Origin: Paenibacillus ihbetae
GTDB taxonomy: Bacteria > Bacillota > Bacilli > Paenibacillales > Paenibacillaceae
NCBI RefSeq assembly: GCF_002741055.1
Contig: NZ_CP016809.1
Location: 744,001 to 808,000, forward strand
Length of the DNA stretch: 64,000 nt
Direction: 5' to 3'
The position numbers and the translations under genes were made by a program. The stretch's first letter is position 1. Each line of letters starts with the position of its first letter. Positions 8,887-17,145 of the stretch are shown in pieces. The notes under the pieces were generated by a model. The model ran no database searches. It was given only the letters and a program-made list of their open reading frames with translations, and was not told the DNA's origin.

Positions 8887-9009
8887 CACATATCACTCCC
8901 GATAAAATATATAATTTTAGTTTTTTGCTACAAATTGAATCGCAATCGATACATATGGTATCATCAAAGATTCTTTTTGTAAAATTTTTTTAATTCTTTT
9001 ACCCTCCCC

Positions 9010-9192
9010 CATCGAAGCTGGTGCTGAAAGCTGACAACCATAAGGAACTCGAAGCAACGTTGTCAAGTGTTGAAAATATGTATCCAATGGATATTAGAAG
9101 CTGTGGAGGCAATAACAGAACAAAAAGTTCCGAATGGAAATCCAGTTGTAAATACTCCTGCGGTCAAAGCACTGACTTCTAAACACTTGTAA
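9010..9192 (+). pseudogene. decayed plus-strand gene remnant
   Basis: One plus-strand frame reads SKLVLKADNHKELEATLSSV and on to NMYPMDI. A second frame then continues LEAVEAITEQKVPNGNPVVN and ends in KALTSKHL with a stop at 9190-9192. A single frameshift joins them. No start codon or ribosome binding site is visible, and the 5' part is lost. A strong terminator follows 65 bp later in the same direction, supporting a former transcription unit. The family is not recognised. Confidence 0.4.
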
Positions 9193-9257
9193 CTGTTCTA
9201 TATCGTCCTGTTCTTTGAGTACGCAGAAAAGATGAAAAACAGCATAAGATACACTAA

Positions 9258-9298
9258 AGCCCCTCTTAAGGATATAATTCCTTTTGAGGGGCTTTTTT
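9258..9298 (+). terminator. strong bidirectional-type terminator
   Basis: AGCCCCTC (9258-9265) pairs with GAGGGGCT (9286-9293) and is followed on the plus strand by TTTTTT. It abuts the stop of the minus-strand spoVK copy, which it can also serve in reverse with a weaker T-run. Confidence 0.8.
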
Positions 9299-10272
9299 CA
9301 CGAACTAATACTTTCAGTTTTTACGCTACTCTCCATAGTTCCAACCATATCATTAGGCAGGATTAGCATTAAATCTTGTTTAGATAATTTTGTATGTCTG
9401 CTCATCAATCTCACTGCTTGATTACGTATCGCCTTTTCAATTAGGTTCCGAACAAGTCTTGCATTGCTAAATACGAACTCATTATTTTTTTCATCGACCA
9501 GTAATTCTCTAAGTTTTCTCACCGCTGCTTCACTGAGGATATATTCACGTTCCTTTACCATCTTATGAGCAATTGAGATTAGCTCATCAACAGTATAATC
9601 TCGGAAGTCAATTTTGATTGGAAACCGTGAAGGAAGACCAGTATTGGTATCCATAAAGTCAGCCATTTCATCGGGATACCCAGCAAGAATAATTATTAGA
9701 TCGTCCTTCTTATCCTCCATCACTTTAACAAGGCAATCTATAGCCTCTTTACCAAAGTCCTTTTCTCCTCCACGAGCTAAACTATAAGCCTCATCTATAA
9801 ACAGAACTCCACCCATAGCCTTTTTGACCAGATCCCGTGTTTTCTGAGCGGTATGTCCAATGTATTCACCAACAAGGTCTGCTCTCTCCACTTCGATCAA
9901 ATGTCCCTTACTTAATAAACCCATCTTCTGAAACAACTTAGCAACCAGTCTAGCCACTGTTGTCTTCCCTGTCCCAGGATTCCCTTTAAACAACATATGA
10001 AAAGATTGGGCTCCAGCCTTTAATCCAACCTCACTCCGCATTTTCTCGATTTGCAAAAACGCATATATTTCATAAATTAGATCCTTAACTTTTTCCAATC
10101 CGATCATTGAATTTAATTCGTGAAATATATGGTTAATTGATTCATTCTGTTCAGGCTGAATAGACGATTCCTTTAGTTTTTCCTTTATGAACTCCTTCTC
10201 TTCTTCTTGAGATTTAAATGTAATGTTCATTCGGGAATCGTTTATGGTTATTTGTCTAAGGCTCCCGCCCAA
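9298..10272 (-). CDS. spoVK: SpoVK-type AAA ATPase, intact island copy
   Basis: Stage V sporulation protein K is a CbxX/CfqX-type AAA ATPase needed for spore maturation, probably as a mother-cell remodelling ATPase. This copy of 324 residues is complete: Walker A GNPGTGKTTVA, Walker B GVLFIDEAYSL, sensor 1 region LIIILAGYPDEM, arginine finger GLPSRFPI, and the lid FSNARLVRNLIEKAIRNQ. The best start is TTG 10272, with GAGGTG six bases upstream; GTG 10281 lies inside that site. The protein is clearly homologous to, but divergent from, the broken native gene flanking the island, and its codons are AT-rich. It probably supplies SpoVK function now. Confidence 0.85.
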   Translation of the reverse strand: MGGSLRQITINDSRMNITFKSQEEEKEFIKEKLKESSIQPEQNESINHIFHELNSMIGLEKVKDLIYEIYAFLQIEKMRSEVGLKAGAQSFHMLFKGNPGTGKTTVARLVAKLFQKMGLLSKGHLIEVERADLVGEYIGHTAQKTRDLVKKAMGGVLFIDEAYSLARGGEKDFGKEAIDCLVKVMEDKKDDLIIILAGYPDEMADFMDTNTGLPSRFPIKIDFRDYTVDELISIAHKMVKEREYILSEAAVRKLRELLVDEKNNEFVFSNARLVRNLIEKAIRNQAVRLMSRHTKLSKQDLMLILPNDMVGTMESSVKTESISS

Positions 10273-10429
10273 AGAAATCACCTCGCAACAACAAAGTATG
10301 TAATTGCTTTTATTCTAAAGGTGGGCTAATTTGCTTAAATGCCTCTCAGACGTTCTAAATGCCCGTGTATTCATTTCTACTCGTCTATAAAGTCTTTATG
10401 GTGTCTTGACAATTACCTTCGCTCAGAAC

Positions 10430-10543
10430 TTATTTAGAATGGGTTGGACTAAAGCCATATTTTTTATATATCTCAGAAAGCGATAAATTATGTTCATAAT
10501 GTACTTCGTAAATTAACGGAAACACCTTCTTTCTTTTTAGCAT
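10430..10543 (-). CDS. 37-residue ORF at the right island edge
   Basis: This short ORF has AAAGGA upstream, encodes MLKRKKVFPLIYEVHYEHNL and continues LSLSEIYKKYGF before its stop. The pattern of a basic start followed by SLSEIYKKYG resembles the first helix-turn-helix of transposases or small DNA-binding proteins, so it may be a truncated mobile-element gene. It starts just inside the point where the native spoVK sequence ends. Function unknown. Confidence 0.35.
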   Translation of the reverse strand: MLKRKKVFPLIYEVHYEHNLSLSEIYKKYGFSPTHSK

Positions 10544-10560
10544 CGCTCTTTCCTTTGAAC

Positions 10561-10755
10561 TACAAGCTGATCCAGCTCCTTCTGTATTTCCTGGAATAGA
10601 CTGTGCTGGGAAACAGGGTTTGGCGATGGGGACGGTTCCCGCTCGGGAACTGCGCTGCTGATAAGCGGAGGTTCCGCGCTGCGGAGCACGACATTAATCT
10701 GTCTGGATGGCCGTCCTTCAGATCGGCCGTTTGCGGCCGTTACTCGCCCGTTCAT
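10561..10755 (-). pseudogene. spoVK: 5' fragment of the native spoVK
   Basis: This is the first 65 codons of the original spoVK, with a very good ribosome binding site (GAGGTGAGGAG) before ATG 10755. It reads MNGRVTAANGRSEGRPSRQI, a proline/serine-rich spacer, and FQEIQKELDQLV, where a SpoVK would continue into the AAA domain. Instead the frame runs into seven unrelated codons and a stop at 10537. The downstream two thirds of the gene survive only as the fragment at 4044-4380. The promoter and ribosome binding site appear intact, so a short abortive peptide may be made during sporulation. Confidence 0.85.
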
Positions 10756-10837
10756 AGCTCCTCACCTCTTTATCCAAAGGGCTGACTATCTATTCCAATG
10801 TATTCTACTGACAGCCTGCTTATTAGAAGTTTCGTCC

Positions 10838-11497
10838 TCATAGGAGCCCGGCTGCAATCAGAAGCCGATCGGCCGTCCATTTCGTATAGGCAAGCACTTC
10901 CCTGGATTTATGCTTCGCCATTGGAAGCACGGTAGATTTCGTCAGCGAAACCGTCGGTCGCTCATAGCCGAGCGCAGCCGCCACTTCCATCGATCTCGTT
11001 CCATGATAGTCATGCGTGATGATGATCGAGGTCTTCCATCCCTGTTCTTTCATAATTGCCTGGCTGTACAGCAAATTCTCATAGGTGCTGGTCGCTTTGT
11101 TTTCCAAATAAATGTCGCTCTCCGGCACACCCGCCGCAACTAAATAATTGCGCATCCCTTCCGCTTCGGTATAAGGATAGCCGGGCTTGTCGAGTCCGCC
11201 GGTTACGATAAACGTGCGAAACCGCCCTGCCTTATACTCGGAGAGAGCATGCTCAAGCCGCTCGCGGAGCCCCGGACTCGGCTGCTCTCCCCACATGGAT
11301 GCTCCGAGTATGATGCCAACATCCGCCTTGTCAGCCGGATTGCTGACGGCGCTTTCGATCTTCCAGTAGGCATACCCTGACCATAATACGCCGGCCGCAA
11401 CGAGGATGAGCAGCGCATATAAAGCCCTCTTCATCCATAATTTCTTCCCGGTCATGGCACGTATAACCCGCTCTTCTCCGTTAATTTCCTGCCGCAT
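10838..11497 (-). CDS. YdcF/SanA-like DUF218 membrane protein
   Basis: 219-residue protein with one N-terminal transmembrane segment (about residues 26-46, ALYALLILVAAGVLWSGYAY) and an extracytoplasmic DUF218 (YdcF/SanA/ElyC) domain. The domain signatures are DVGIILGASMWG, TFIVTGGLDKPGYPYTEAEG, TSTYENLLYSQAIM and IIITHDYHG. Family members act in envelope or peptidoglycan-precursor homeostasis, though the biochemistry is poorly defined. GGAGGAAG precedes ATG 11497. The ATG overlaps the stop of the upstream nucleotide phosphatase gene by one base, so the two form a translationally coupled operon. Confidence 0.85.
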   Translation of the reverse strand: MRQEINGEERVIRAMTGKKLWMKRALYALLILVAAGVLWSGYAYWKIESAVSNPADKADVGIILGASMWGEQPSPGLRERLEHALSEYKAGRFRTFIVTGGLDKPGYPYTEAEGMRNYLVAAGVPESDIYLENKATSTYENLLYSQAIMKEQGWKTSIIITHDYHGTRSMEVAAALGYERPTVSLTKSTVLPMAKHKSREVLAYTKWTADRLLIAAGLL

Positions 11498-12054
11498 TAT
11501 GACTTCCTCCTGAATTCGCCGTTGTGAAATAGCTGCTGCCGATGCTCCAGAGACATCATGAAATAGGGGAATTCATGCGCATCGATCGCCCGGAGCAGAC
11601 CTTTCGCCGTTACTTTGGCCAACCGATAGTCGTCGCGGGTAATATCATTGCGGTTCAGGGCATCCTCCAGCTCATCTTCATCCAGCAGGAACACTTCGCC
11701 GTTGCTGACGACCACAACGTCGAGATACAAATCATCGAACCACGGCACGCCCTGGTCGGTTACGCCCTGCTTCTTGCAAATATCGATATACCACTGCACG
11801 ATGTTTCGCTTGTCGTCAAACATGGCCGTAACGATATAATGGCTGTCCTTCGGATAATACTGCAGCCAAGAATAGCCTTTGTCCGCAATGCGGTATGTAT
11901 GGCTGCCATAGGTTTTCCATAATGGTTCTTTCAGGCCATATATGGTGTATAAGGTCAGGTACCCTGTGAATTGCTCGGAATCCACATACCGGGAAGTGAA
12001 GTGCCGGCGGGTGATACGGCGCCAATTTGCCCGATCTCCGAATTTACGTTTCAT
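11497..12054 (-). CDS. DUF402 nucleoside tri-/diphosphate phosphatase (YgaC-like)
   Basis: The 185-residue protein is close to the usual size of the B. subtilis YgaC / staphylococcal Ntdp family, which hydrolyses nucleoside tri- and diphosphates with divalent metals. The DUF402 core is visible: WLQYYPKDSHYIVTAMFDDK, IVQWYIDICK, WFDDLYLDVVVV and the acidic FLLDEDELEDAL. The start is ATG 12054 (MKRKFGDRANWRR) because GAGGAAAAG lies just upstream; the upstream in-frame ATGs are worse placed. The stop overlaps the start of the YdcF-like gene. The substrate is inferred from the family. Confidence 0.8.
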   Translation of the reverse strand: MKRKFGDRANWRRITRRHFTSRYVDSEQFTGYLTLYTIYGLKEPLWKTYGSHTYRIADKGYSWLQYYPKDSHYIVTAMFDDKRNIVQWYIDICKKQGVTDQGVPWFDDLYLDVVVVSNGEVFLLDEDELEDALNRNDITRDDYRLAKVTAKGLLRAIDAHEFPYFMMSLEHRQQLFHNGEFRRKS

Positions 12055-12105
12055 GGAACTTTTCCTCCCCATATCGTATTCCCAGCTTACCACATTTAGG
12101 TTTCA

Positions 12106-12150
12106 CACTCAAAACAAAGAAGCCCCCGCTTATCCGCGAAGGCTTCTTTG
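12106..12150 (-). terminator. terminator of the PBP gene
   Basis: CAAAGAAGCC / GGCTTCTTTG (12115-12124, 12141-12150) form a 10-bp stem. On the minus strand TTTTGAG follows. It lies five bases after the PBP stop. Confidence 0.75.
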
Positions 12151-12154
12151 TTCA

Positions 12155-14854
12155 TTATGGACTTACTTGGTTCGGTTCAGACTCGGTGGCCGGTACTTCC
12201 GGCTCCACGATTGTTCCGGGAACCGTCGTGACGTTGCCCGAATCGGTAGTGCCTTCAATCGTTCCAGAATCCTCGCCGCCGGTGCCATCACCTGCATCCG
12301 ACCCGGATCCACCGTCCTGTCCGCCATCTACAGGCGGATTGGTACTGCCGTTGTCCTGGCCGTTTCCTTGACCATTGCCTTGACCGTTACCATTTCCATT
12401 TCCATTTCCATTTCCATTGCCTTGACCATTGCCGTTGCCCTGGCCGTTTCCATTGCCTTGACCGTTGCCGTTGTCTTGGCCGCTGCCATTGTCTTCGCCG
12501 CTTGGATTGTCGATGCCATCGCCGGCATCTCCTTCATCCGGTGGGATCACATCCTCAATATCCCCCGGGTCCGGCTCCAGATCCTCCGGCGGCAGCTCGG
12601 ATACGGCAGCGATCTGCAGCACGTTCGAGCGCTCGGATTCTTGATCCGTTGCCGGGTCATAAGCCGTTACGTAATATTCGTACGTCAGCCCCTCCATCGC
12701 GCTCATATCATCCGTGGAGGTGCTGTTCACCGCATCCAGAATCCGCGTGAATTCGCTCTCCGAGGTTTCCCGGCGATAAATCCGGTATTGAATGCCGCTG
12801 CCCTGAACGCCATTCCAGCTCAGATAGACGGTCTGATTCGCGCCGTCATAAGATCCGGTCAGGCCGCTGACAGGCTCCAGCTTCGGCGTCTCCACCACCG
12901 GCGGGGCCGGCTCGGTGCTCGGGAAGTTTTTCGGCTCATAGGACTGAACCGCCTTCTCCATAATCTTGCCCCAGAGCGCTGCGGACATTGAGCTGCTTCG
13001 CTTCAGCAGATGCTGCTTGTTCGGTTTGTCGTATCCCATCCATACGGCCGCCGTCAGTTCCGGCGTGTAACCGACAAACCAAACGTCACGGTTGGAACTG
13101 ATGCCTTCATAACCGCTTTGCGTCGTACCGGTTTTACCGGCAACCGGACGGCTGATCCGGGCATTCCGGCCCGTTCCGTCCTGAACGACACGCTCCATCA
13201 TTTCCGTCATCTGGGAAGCCGTCGACTCGCTCATGACACGCTTGCCCTTGCTTCCCTTATTCTCATGCACGACTTTGCCTTTATTGTCCCGGATTTCCTT
13301 GATGGCGAAAGCTTCCTTCAGCTCGCCGCCATTGGCGAATGCGCTGAACGCTTGAGCCATCTCGAACGTGTTCGTTCCGGAATTCATGCCGCCAAGAGCC
13401 AGGGACAGGTTCGCGTCGGCCTCTGTCATCTGGATGCCCAGACTCTTGGCGAACTCGACCCCGGTTTTAACCCCGATCTGGTTCAGCAGCCATACCGCCG
13501 GGATGTTCTCGGAGCGCTGAATCGCTTCCGGCATGCTGATCGTCTCGGAATATCCATGCAGATTGTTCGGACAGTAATCTCCGAAGCATTGCTTCTTGTT
13601 GCTCAGCCTGGAATCCTTCGTAAAGTTGCCGGATTCCAGAGCCGGCGCATACGACACGATCGGCTTCAGTGCCGAGCCCGGCTGACGACGGCTGTCGGTC
13701 GCACGGTTGAATCCGCCGCGCATGTACTCTCTGCCGCCTGATATCGCCACGATCCCGCCGTTCTCCTGATTAATGATAACCATGGAGCCTTGAACGATCT
13801 CCTCATCCGGACTCTCCTCGAAGTTGGCCGGATTGTTGAATTCTTCCTCCATCGCCTGCTGGGCGTTCGCGTCCATCGTCGTATAGATCTGGTAGCCGCC
13901 GATATTCAAATCGTCCTCGGTAAGTCCCCACTTCTCCTCGGCCTCATCCATAACGTAGTCGATAAAGGCCGTATATTTCTGCTTTCTCTCCGGCGGCGTA
14001 TAGTCGTAATCGACTTTCTTCGCCTTCTCCGCCTCTTCGGCCGTAATATAGCCCTGCTGCTCCATCAGCGTAAGCACGACCGCACGGCGCTCCTTGGACA
14101 GCTCCGGATTTTTCAGCGGGTTGTATCGGGAAGGCCCCTTTGGCATGGCGGCCAGCGTCGCCATTTCCCACAGGTCGAGCTCATTAAGATCCGATTTGCC
14201 GAAGTAACGCTCGGAAGCCGCCTTAATGCCGTAATAAGGTCCGCCGAAGTTAATCCGGTTCAAATACATCTCAATGATCTCTTCCTTGCTGTGCTTCCGC
14301 TCCAATGCCAGCGCGATCGACATTTCGGTCGCTTTGCGGAAGAAGGTTTTGTCCCGGGTCAGAAAAATGTTTTTCGCCAGCTGCTGGGTGATCGTACTTC
14401 CGCCCTCCACCATGGAACGGGCCATAATATCCTTCACGGCAGCGCGGCCGATCGACCAAATGTCGACGCCGTTATGCTCCCAGAATCTTCTATCCTCTGT
14501 TGCTATAAATGCATTAACCAATTGTTCCGGAATATCCTCGTAATCAACCGGATCGCTCTTCTGAATCGACAGCTCGCCCATTAAATTGCCCTGTCGATCA
14601 TATACTTTCGACGTACCGTAAGCGGTCAGTTTGTCCTTATTCTGCTCCAGGAGCTTCTCGCCGCTGACCAAGATAAACAAATACCCTGCCAGGGCGCAAA
14701 ATATGGCGATAACCGCCGTAAAAAACAAAGCCCATGCAATCCGCTTGCCTCTGCCTTTTTTCTTCTTCTTTGACCCTGATTTGGATCCTTTGGATGCCTT
14801 CGGGTTGTCTTTGTTTTTGTTCACCCTGGACATCTCGTTATCTCTTCCAGCCAT
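12155..14854 (-). CDS. class A penicillin-binding protein (PBP1-type)
   Basis: Bifunctional peptidoglycan glycosyltransferase and DD-transpeptidase. A very basic cytoplasmic tail of about 40 residues precedes one transmembrane segment (about 39-62). The GT51 domain has catalytic Glu120 in IATEDRRFWEHNG and GGSTITQQLAKNIFL. The transpeptidase has Ser394 in RQPGSALKPI, SxN in RSENIP and KTGTT. A fibronectin-III-like domain (about 690-770) follows, then a 120-residue acidic and Gly/Asn/Gln-rich tail. B. subtilis PBP1 (PonA) has the same architecture. AGGAGGGGG precedes ATG 14854. Neighbours do not match the ponA locus (no recU), so no gene symbol is given. Confidence 0.93.
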   Translation of the reverse strand: MAGRDNEMSRVNKNKDNPKASKGSKSGSKKKKKGRGKRIAWALFFTAVIAIFCALAGYLFILVSGEKLLEQNKDKLTAYGTSKVYDRQGNLMGELSIQKSDPVDYEDIPEQLVNAFIATEDRRFWEHNGVDIWSIGRAAVKDIMARSMVEGGSTITQQLAKNIFLTRDKTFFRKATEMSIALALERKHSKEEIIEMYLNRINFGGPYYGIKAASERYFGKSDLNELDLWEMATLAAMPKGPSRYNPLKNPELSKERRAVVLTLMEQQGYITAEEAEKAKKVDYDYTPPERKQKYTAFIDYVMDEAEEKWGLTEDDLNIGGYQIYTTMDANAQQAMEEEFNNPANFEESPDEEIVQGSMVIINQENGGIVAISGGREYMRGGFNRATDSRRQPGSALKPIVSYAPALESGNFTKDSRLSNKKQCFGDYCPNNLHGYSETISMPEAIQRSENIPAVWLLNQIGVKTGVEFAKSLGIQMTEADANLSLALGGMNSGTNTFEMAQAFSAFANGGELKEAFAIKEIRDNKGKVVHENKGSKGKRVMSESTASQMTEMMERVVQDGTGRNARISRPVAGKTGTTQSGYEGISSNRDVWFVGYTPELTAAVWMGYDKPNKQHLLKRSSSMSAALWGKIMEKAVQSYEPKNFPSTEPAPPVVETPKLEPVSGLTGSYDGANQTVYLSWNGVQGSGIQYRIYRRETSESEFTRILDAVNSTSTDDMSAMEGLTYEYYVTAYDPATDQESERSNVLQIAAVSELPPEDLEPDPGDIEDVIPPDEGDAGDGIDNPSGEDNGSGQDNGNGQGNGNGQGNGNGQGNGNGNGNGNGNGQGNGQGNGQDNGSTNPPVDGGQDGGSGSDAGDGTGGEDSGTIEGTTDSGNVTTVPGTIVEPEVPATESEPNQVSP
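12355..12490 (-). repeat. hexanucleotide Gly-Asn/Gly-Gln repeat in the PBP tail
   Basis: Imperfect repeats of 6 bp (GGAAAT, GGCAAC, GGTCAA variants) encode alternating Gly-Asn and Gly-Gln. The stretch TTTCCA repeated four to five times near 12392-12416 is the purest part and is prone to length change. Confidence 0.8.
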
Positions 14855-14910
14855 TTGTCCCCCTCCTTGCTCCCTTGCGGGATCAAAACTCTGTGCGTTG
14901 TACAGGCTCT

Positions 14911-14942
14911 CGGAAAGAAAAGAACAACCTTCTCAGGTTGCT
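14911..14942 (-). terminator. terminator downstream of hfq
   Basis: Minus-strand hairpin AGCAACCT-GAGA-AGGTTGTT followed by CTTTTCTTT, between hfq and the PBP gene. Confidence 0.65.
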
Positions 14943-15117
14943 CTCTGCACTCCTTATAAACTAAACGAAATATAAACCAAAAAGTTTCAAGTTAATCAGG
15001 ACGCGATCATTCCAAGAAGCCAGGGCCCGCTAATGACCTCATGATTGCAGCGATAATTAGGGAAATCCAGGAATAGAGACATAATCCCAATCATATCGTG
15101 CAAAAATCCGTGAAATT

Positions 15118-15357
15118 TTATTGATCGTTGCTGTTATCCTGCATCAGGGAAACATTGCGCTGTGGCATGAACGTGGAGATGGCATGCTTGTACACCATTT
15201 GCTGACGGCCGTCGCTGTCAATCACGATGGTAAAGTTGTCAAAAGCCTTGATCGTTCCACGGATCTGAAAGCCGTTGGTCAGGTATACCGTAGCCGGGAT
15301 GTTCTCTTTGCGCAGTTGGTTCAAGAACGTATCTTGGATGTTGATGGACTTGTTCAT
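15118..15357 (-). CDS. hfq: RNA chaperone Hfq
   Basis: Hexameric Sm-like RNA chaperone that binds small RNAs and A/U-rich mRNA. The 79-residue protein has Sm1 ([40 protein letters not shown]) and the Sm2 signature [11 protein letters not shown]. The start is ATG 15357 with GGGGGTA upstream; the in-frame ATG five codons earlier has no ribosome binding site. Its place just downstream of miaA in the same direction is the standard Firmicute arrangement. Confidence 0.96.
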   Translation of the reverse strand: MNKSINIQDTFLNQLRKENIPATVYLTNGFQIRGTIKAFDNFTIVIDSDGRQQMVYKHAISTFMPQRNVSLMQDNSNDQ

Positions 15358-15411
15358 TAGCCGTACCCCCAATGGTTCATTTAGATTGTTTTGAAAAATA
15401 TATTCAAGATA

Positions 15412-16359
15412 TTAGTGAAACTTTCCTGCTATTATAGCACGGATTTTTTGATAGTTCGCAGAAAAATTTCCCGAGTCGGTGACGTCTACCCACTCGATGT
15501 CCTTCATATGGCGGAACCAAGATAGCTGCCTCTTCGCAAACCGGCGGGTATCGCGCTTGAGCAGCGTCACCGCTTCCTCATAGCTGCATTCCCCTTGAAG
15601 ATACGAAACGATTTCCTTGTAGCCAAGACCCTGCATCGCAACAAGCCCGGGACCGAACCCTTTCTCCATAAGCGCTGCCACCTCATCGACAAGCCCCTGC
15701 TGCAACATCAGATCGATTCGTTCTTCAATACGGTTATATAGCATTTGCCTGTCCATTGTCAAACCGACCAGGCATAATCGGTACGGAGACTCCTTCTTCT
15801 GAGGGGCCAACTGGGACGAAAGTGGGATGCCCGTCACATGGAATACTTCCAAAGCACGAACGACCCGGCGCAGATCGTTCGGATGCAGCCGCTCCGCGCT
15901 CTCCGGGTCTATTTCCGCTAGCCTCCAGTGAAGCGCCTCCGCCCCGTTTTCATCGGCATAACGGAACTGCTCCTTGCGAAACTCCTCATCCGCTCCGCTC
16001 TCACTGAATTGGTAGCCGTAGCAGACGGATTCGACATAAAGCCCGGTTCCGCCGACGATGAAGGGCAGCTTGCCGCGCTCCGTAATTTCGGTAATCAAGC
16101 GCTGGGACTGCTCCTGAAATTCCGCCACCGAGTAAGGGTAGTCCGGCTCATGGATATCGATCAAGTGATGGGGAACGCCCTCCATCTCGTCTTTCGTAAT
16201 CTTGGCGGTTCCGATATCCATGCCCCGGTATACCTGCATGGAATCGCCGGAAATAATTTCACAGTCAAATTCCTTGGCGATCTGAATGCTCAGTTTTGTT
16301 TTGCCGACGGCTGTAGGACCGATCAGGACAAGCAATCTCGGTTTGGATTCAACTGTCAA
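15412..16359 (-). CDS. miaA: tRNA dimethylallyltransferase MiaA
   Basis: Transfers dimethylallyl from DMAPP to A37 of tRNAs reading UNN codons. The 315-residue protein shows the P-loop GPTAVGKTKLSIQIA, ISGDSMQVYRGMDIGTAKIT (substrate base flipping), PHHLIDI, FIVGGTGLYVES and the C-terminal KRDTRRFAKRQLSWFRHM. Translation appears to start at TTG 16359, with GGAGTG upstream. The start overlaps the end of the preceding methyltransferase gene by 11 bases, indicating coupling. hfq follows. Confidence 0.95.
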   Translation of the reverse strand: MTVESKPRLLVLIGPTAVGKTKLSIQIAKEFDCEIISGDSMQVYRGMDIGTAKITKDEMEGVPHHLIDIHEPDYPYSVAEFQEQSQRLITEITERGKLPFIVGGTGLYVESVCYGYQFSESGADEEFRKEQFRYADENGAEALHWRLAEIDPESAERLHPNDLRRVVRALEVFHVTGIPLSSQLAPQKKESPYRLCLVGLTMDRQMLYNRIEERIDLMLQQGLVDEVAALMEKGFGPGLVAMQGLGYKEIVSYLQGECSYEEAVTLLKRDTRRFAKRQLSWFRHMKDIEWVDVTDSGNFSANYQKIRAIIAGKFH

Positions 16360-17128
16360 TGGATATCACTCCGTACGTAGTTTTCGATTGCCCCCGCGGC
16401 ATGACCGTAAAGCCCAATCGCTCGAACTCGCCGCTGTACCGGGTTTCCTTCATGACAACGGTTTTGCGGGCTACTCTGACCGCCTGTCTCACGCTCTCCT
16501 CATCCAGCGGCTCGCCGTTAGCATAAAGTCTGAGCGGATTCATGGAGTCGGAGCTTGTAATCGGCTCACGGAACATCGGATCAAAATAAACGATATCGAC
16601 GCTTCGGTCCGGCAGCGACCGCAAATATTCCAAATGATGGCCATGCTTGACAATAATGCGCCGCATCGCTTCATCACTCTTCTCGAACTGGCTCTTATAG
16701 GTCCTGAGCCCCTCTTTCAGCATGGCGAACAGCGGCAGAGAGCTCTCTAGCGCAACCACGCGGCTGTTCGGCCCGCCTTTTCCGGAAAAAACAAGCGCAT
16801 CCGCGCCCAGCCCCGCCGTGCAGTCGAGCACCGAATCGCCCTCCTCCATGCGCGAAGCCTCCAGCATCGGGTCCGGTTTGCCGCGGAGCACTCGCTTCAG
16901 CCTTACAAAGCCCATGCTGGGATGAAACTCCGTGACCGACCCATCCGGACCGCTTAAGCGGACATGGTCGTGCAGCACGACCAGCACGTCCTCTTCGCCC
17001 ATCCGGCGGGCCAGCTTTCTTAACGATTGGCCGCCTCTTGGAACATACCGGCAGCCGGTTTCCTGGGCTAAGCGCTTGGCGCGTTCCACAATGTCCGGCG
17101 CTTCCGCTTCTCCAGTTGTAATAATCAT
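16349..17128 (-). CDS. class I SAM-dependent methyltransferase (RsmJ-like fold)
   Basis: This 259-residue protein has a SAM-binding loop DSVLDCTAGLGADALVFS and a catalytic-type IVYFDPMFREP motif, similar in arrangement to RsmJ/YhiQ 16S rRNA methyltransferases. The conserved HPSMGFVRLKRVLRG segment and C-terminal QSKTTYGVISID also fit this family. AAGGAGG precedes ATG 17128. It sits between mutL and miaA in one operon. The substrate is unproven; an rRNA or nucleic-acid base is likely from the DPMF motif. Confidence 0.8.
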   Translation of the reverse strand: MIITTGEAEAPDIVERAKRLAQETGCRYVPRGGQSLRKLARRMGEEDVLVVLHDHVRLSGPDGSVTEFHPSMGFVRLKRVLRGKPDPMLEASRMEEGDSVLDCTAGLGADALVFSGKGGPNSRVVALESSLPLFAMLKEGLRTYKSQFEKSDEAMRRIIVKHGHHLEYLRSLPDRSVDIVYFDPMFREPITSSDSMNPLRLYANGEPLDEESVRQAVRVARKTVVMKETRYSGEFERLGFTVMPRGQSKTTYGVISIDS

Positions 17129-17145
17129 GAATTTCCTCCTTGTTG

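Larger units (their letters stand above)
4381..10560. mobile_element. AT-rich genomic island replacing the core of spoVK
   Basis: The boundaries are set by where the two ends of native spoVK stop: the 3' fragment ends near 4380 and the 5' fragment near 10561. Between them the DNA is clearly more AT-rich and contains a beta-helix gene, a Wzy-like membrane protein, at least three decayed remnants and an intact divergent spoVK. Around 155 codons of the native ATPase core are missing rather than merely displaced. No integrase, transposase of normal length, target-site duplication or terminal inverted repeat was found. The mechanism is therefore unknown; recombination or allele replacement fits as well as transposition. 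Confidence 0.7.

Noticed and set aside
4381..10560. skin-like intervening element excised during sporulation to restore spoVK
   Set aside because: The two native ends lack about 155 codons of the ATPase core, so excision could not restore a functional gene, and no recombinase gene is present.
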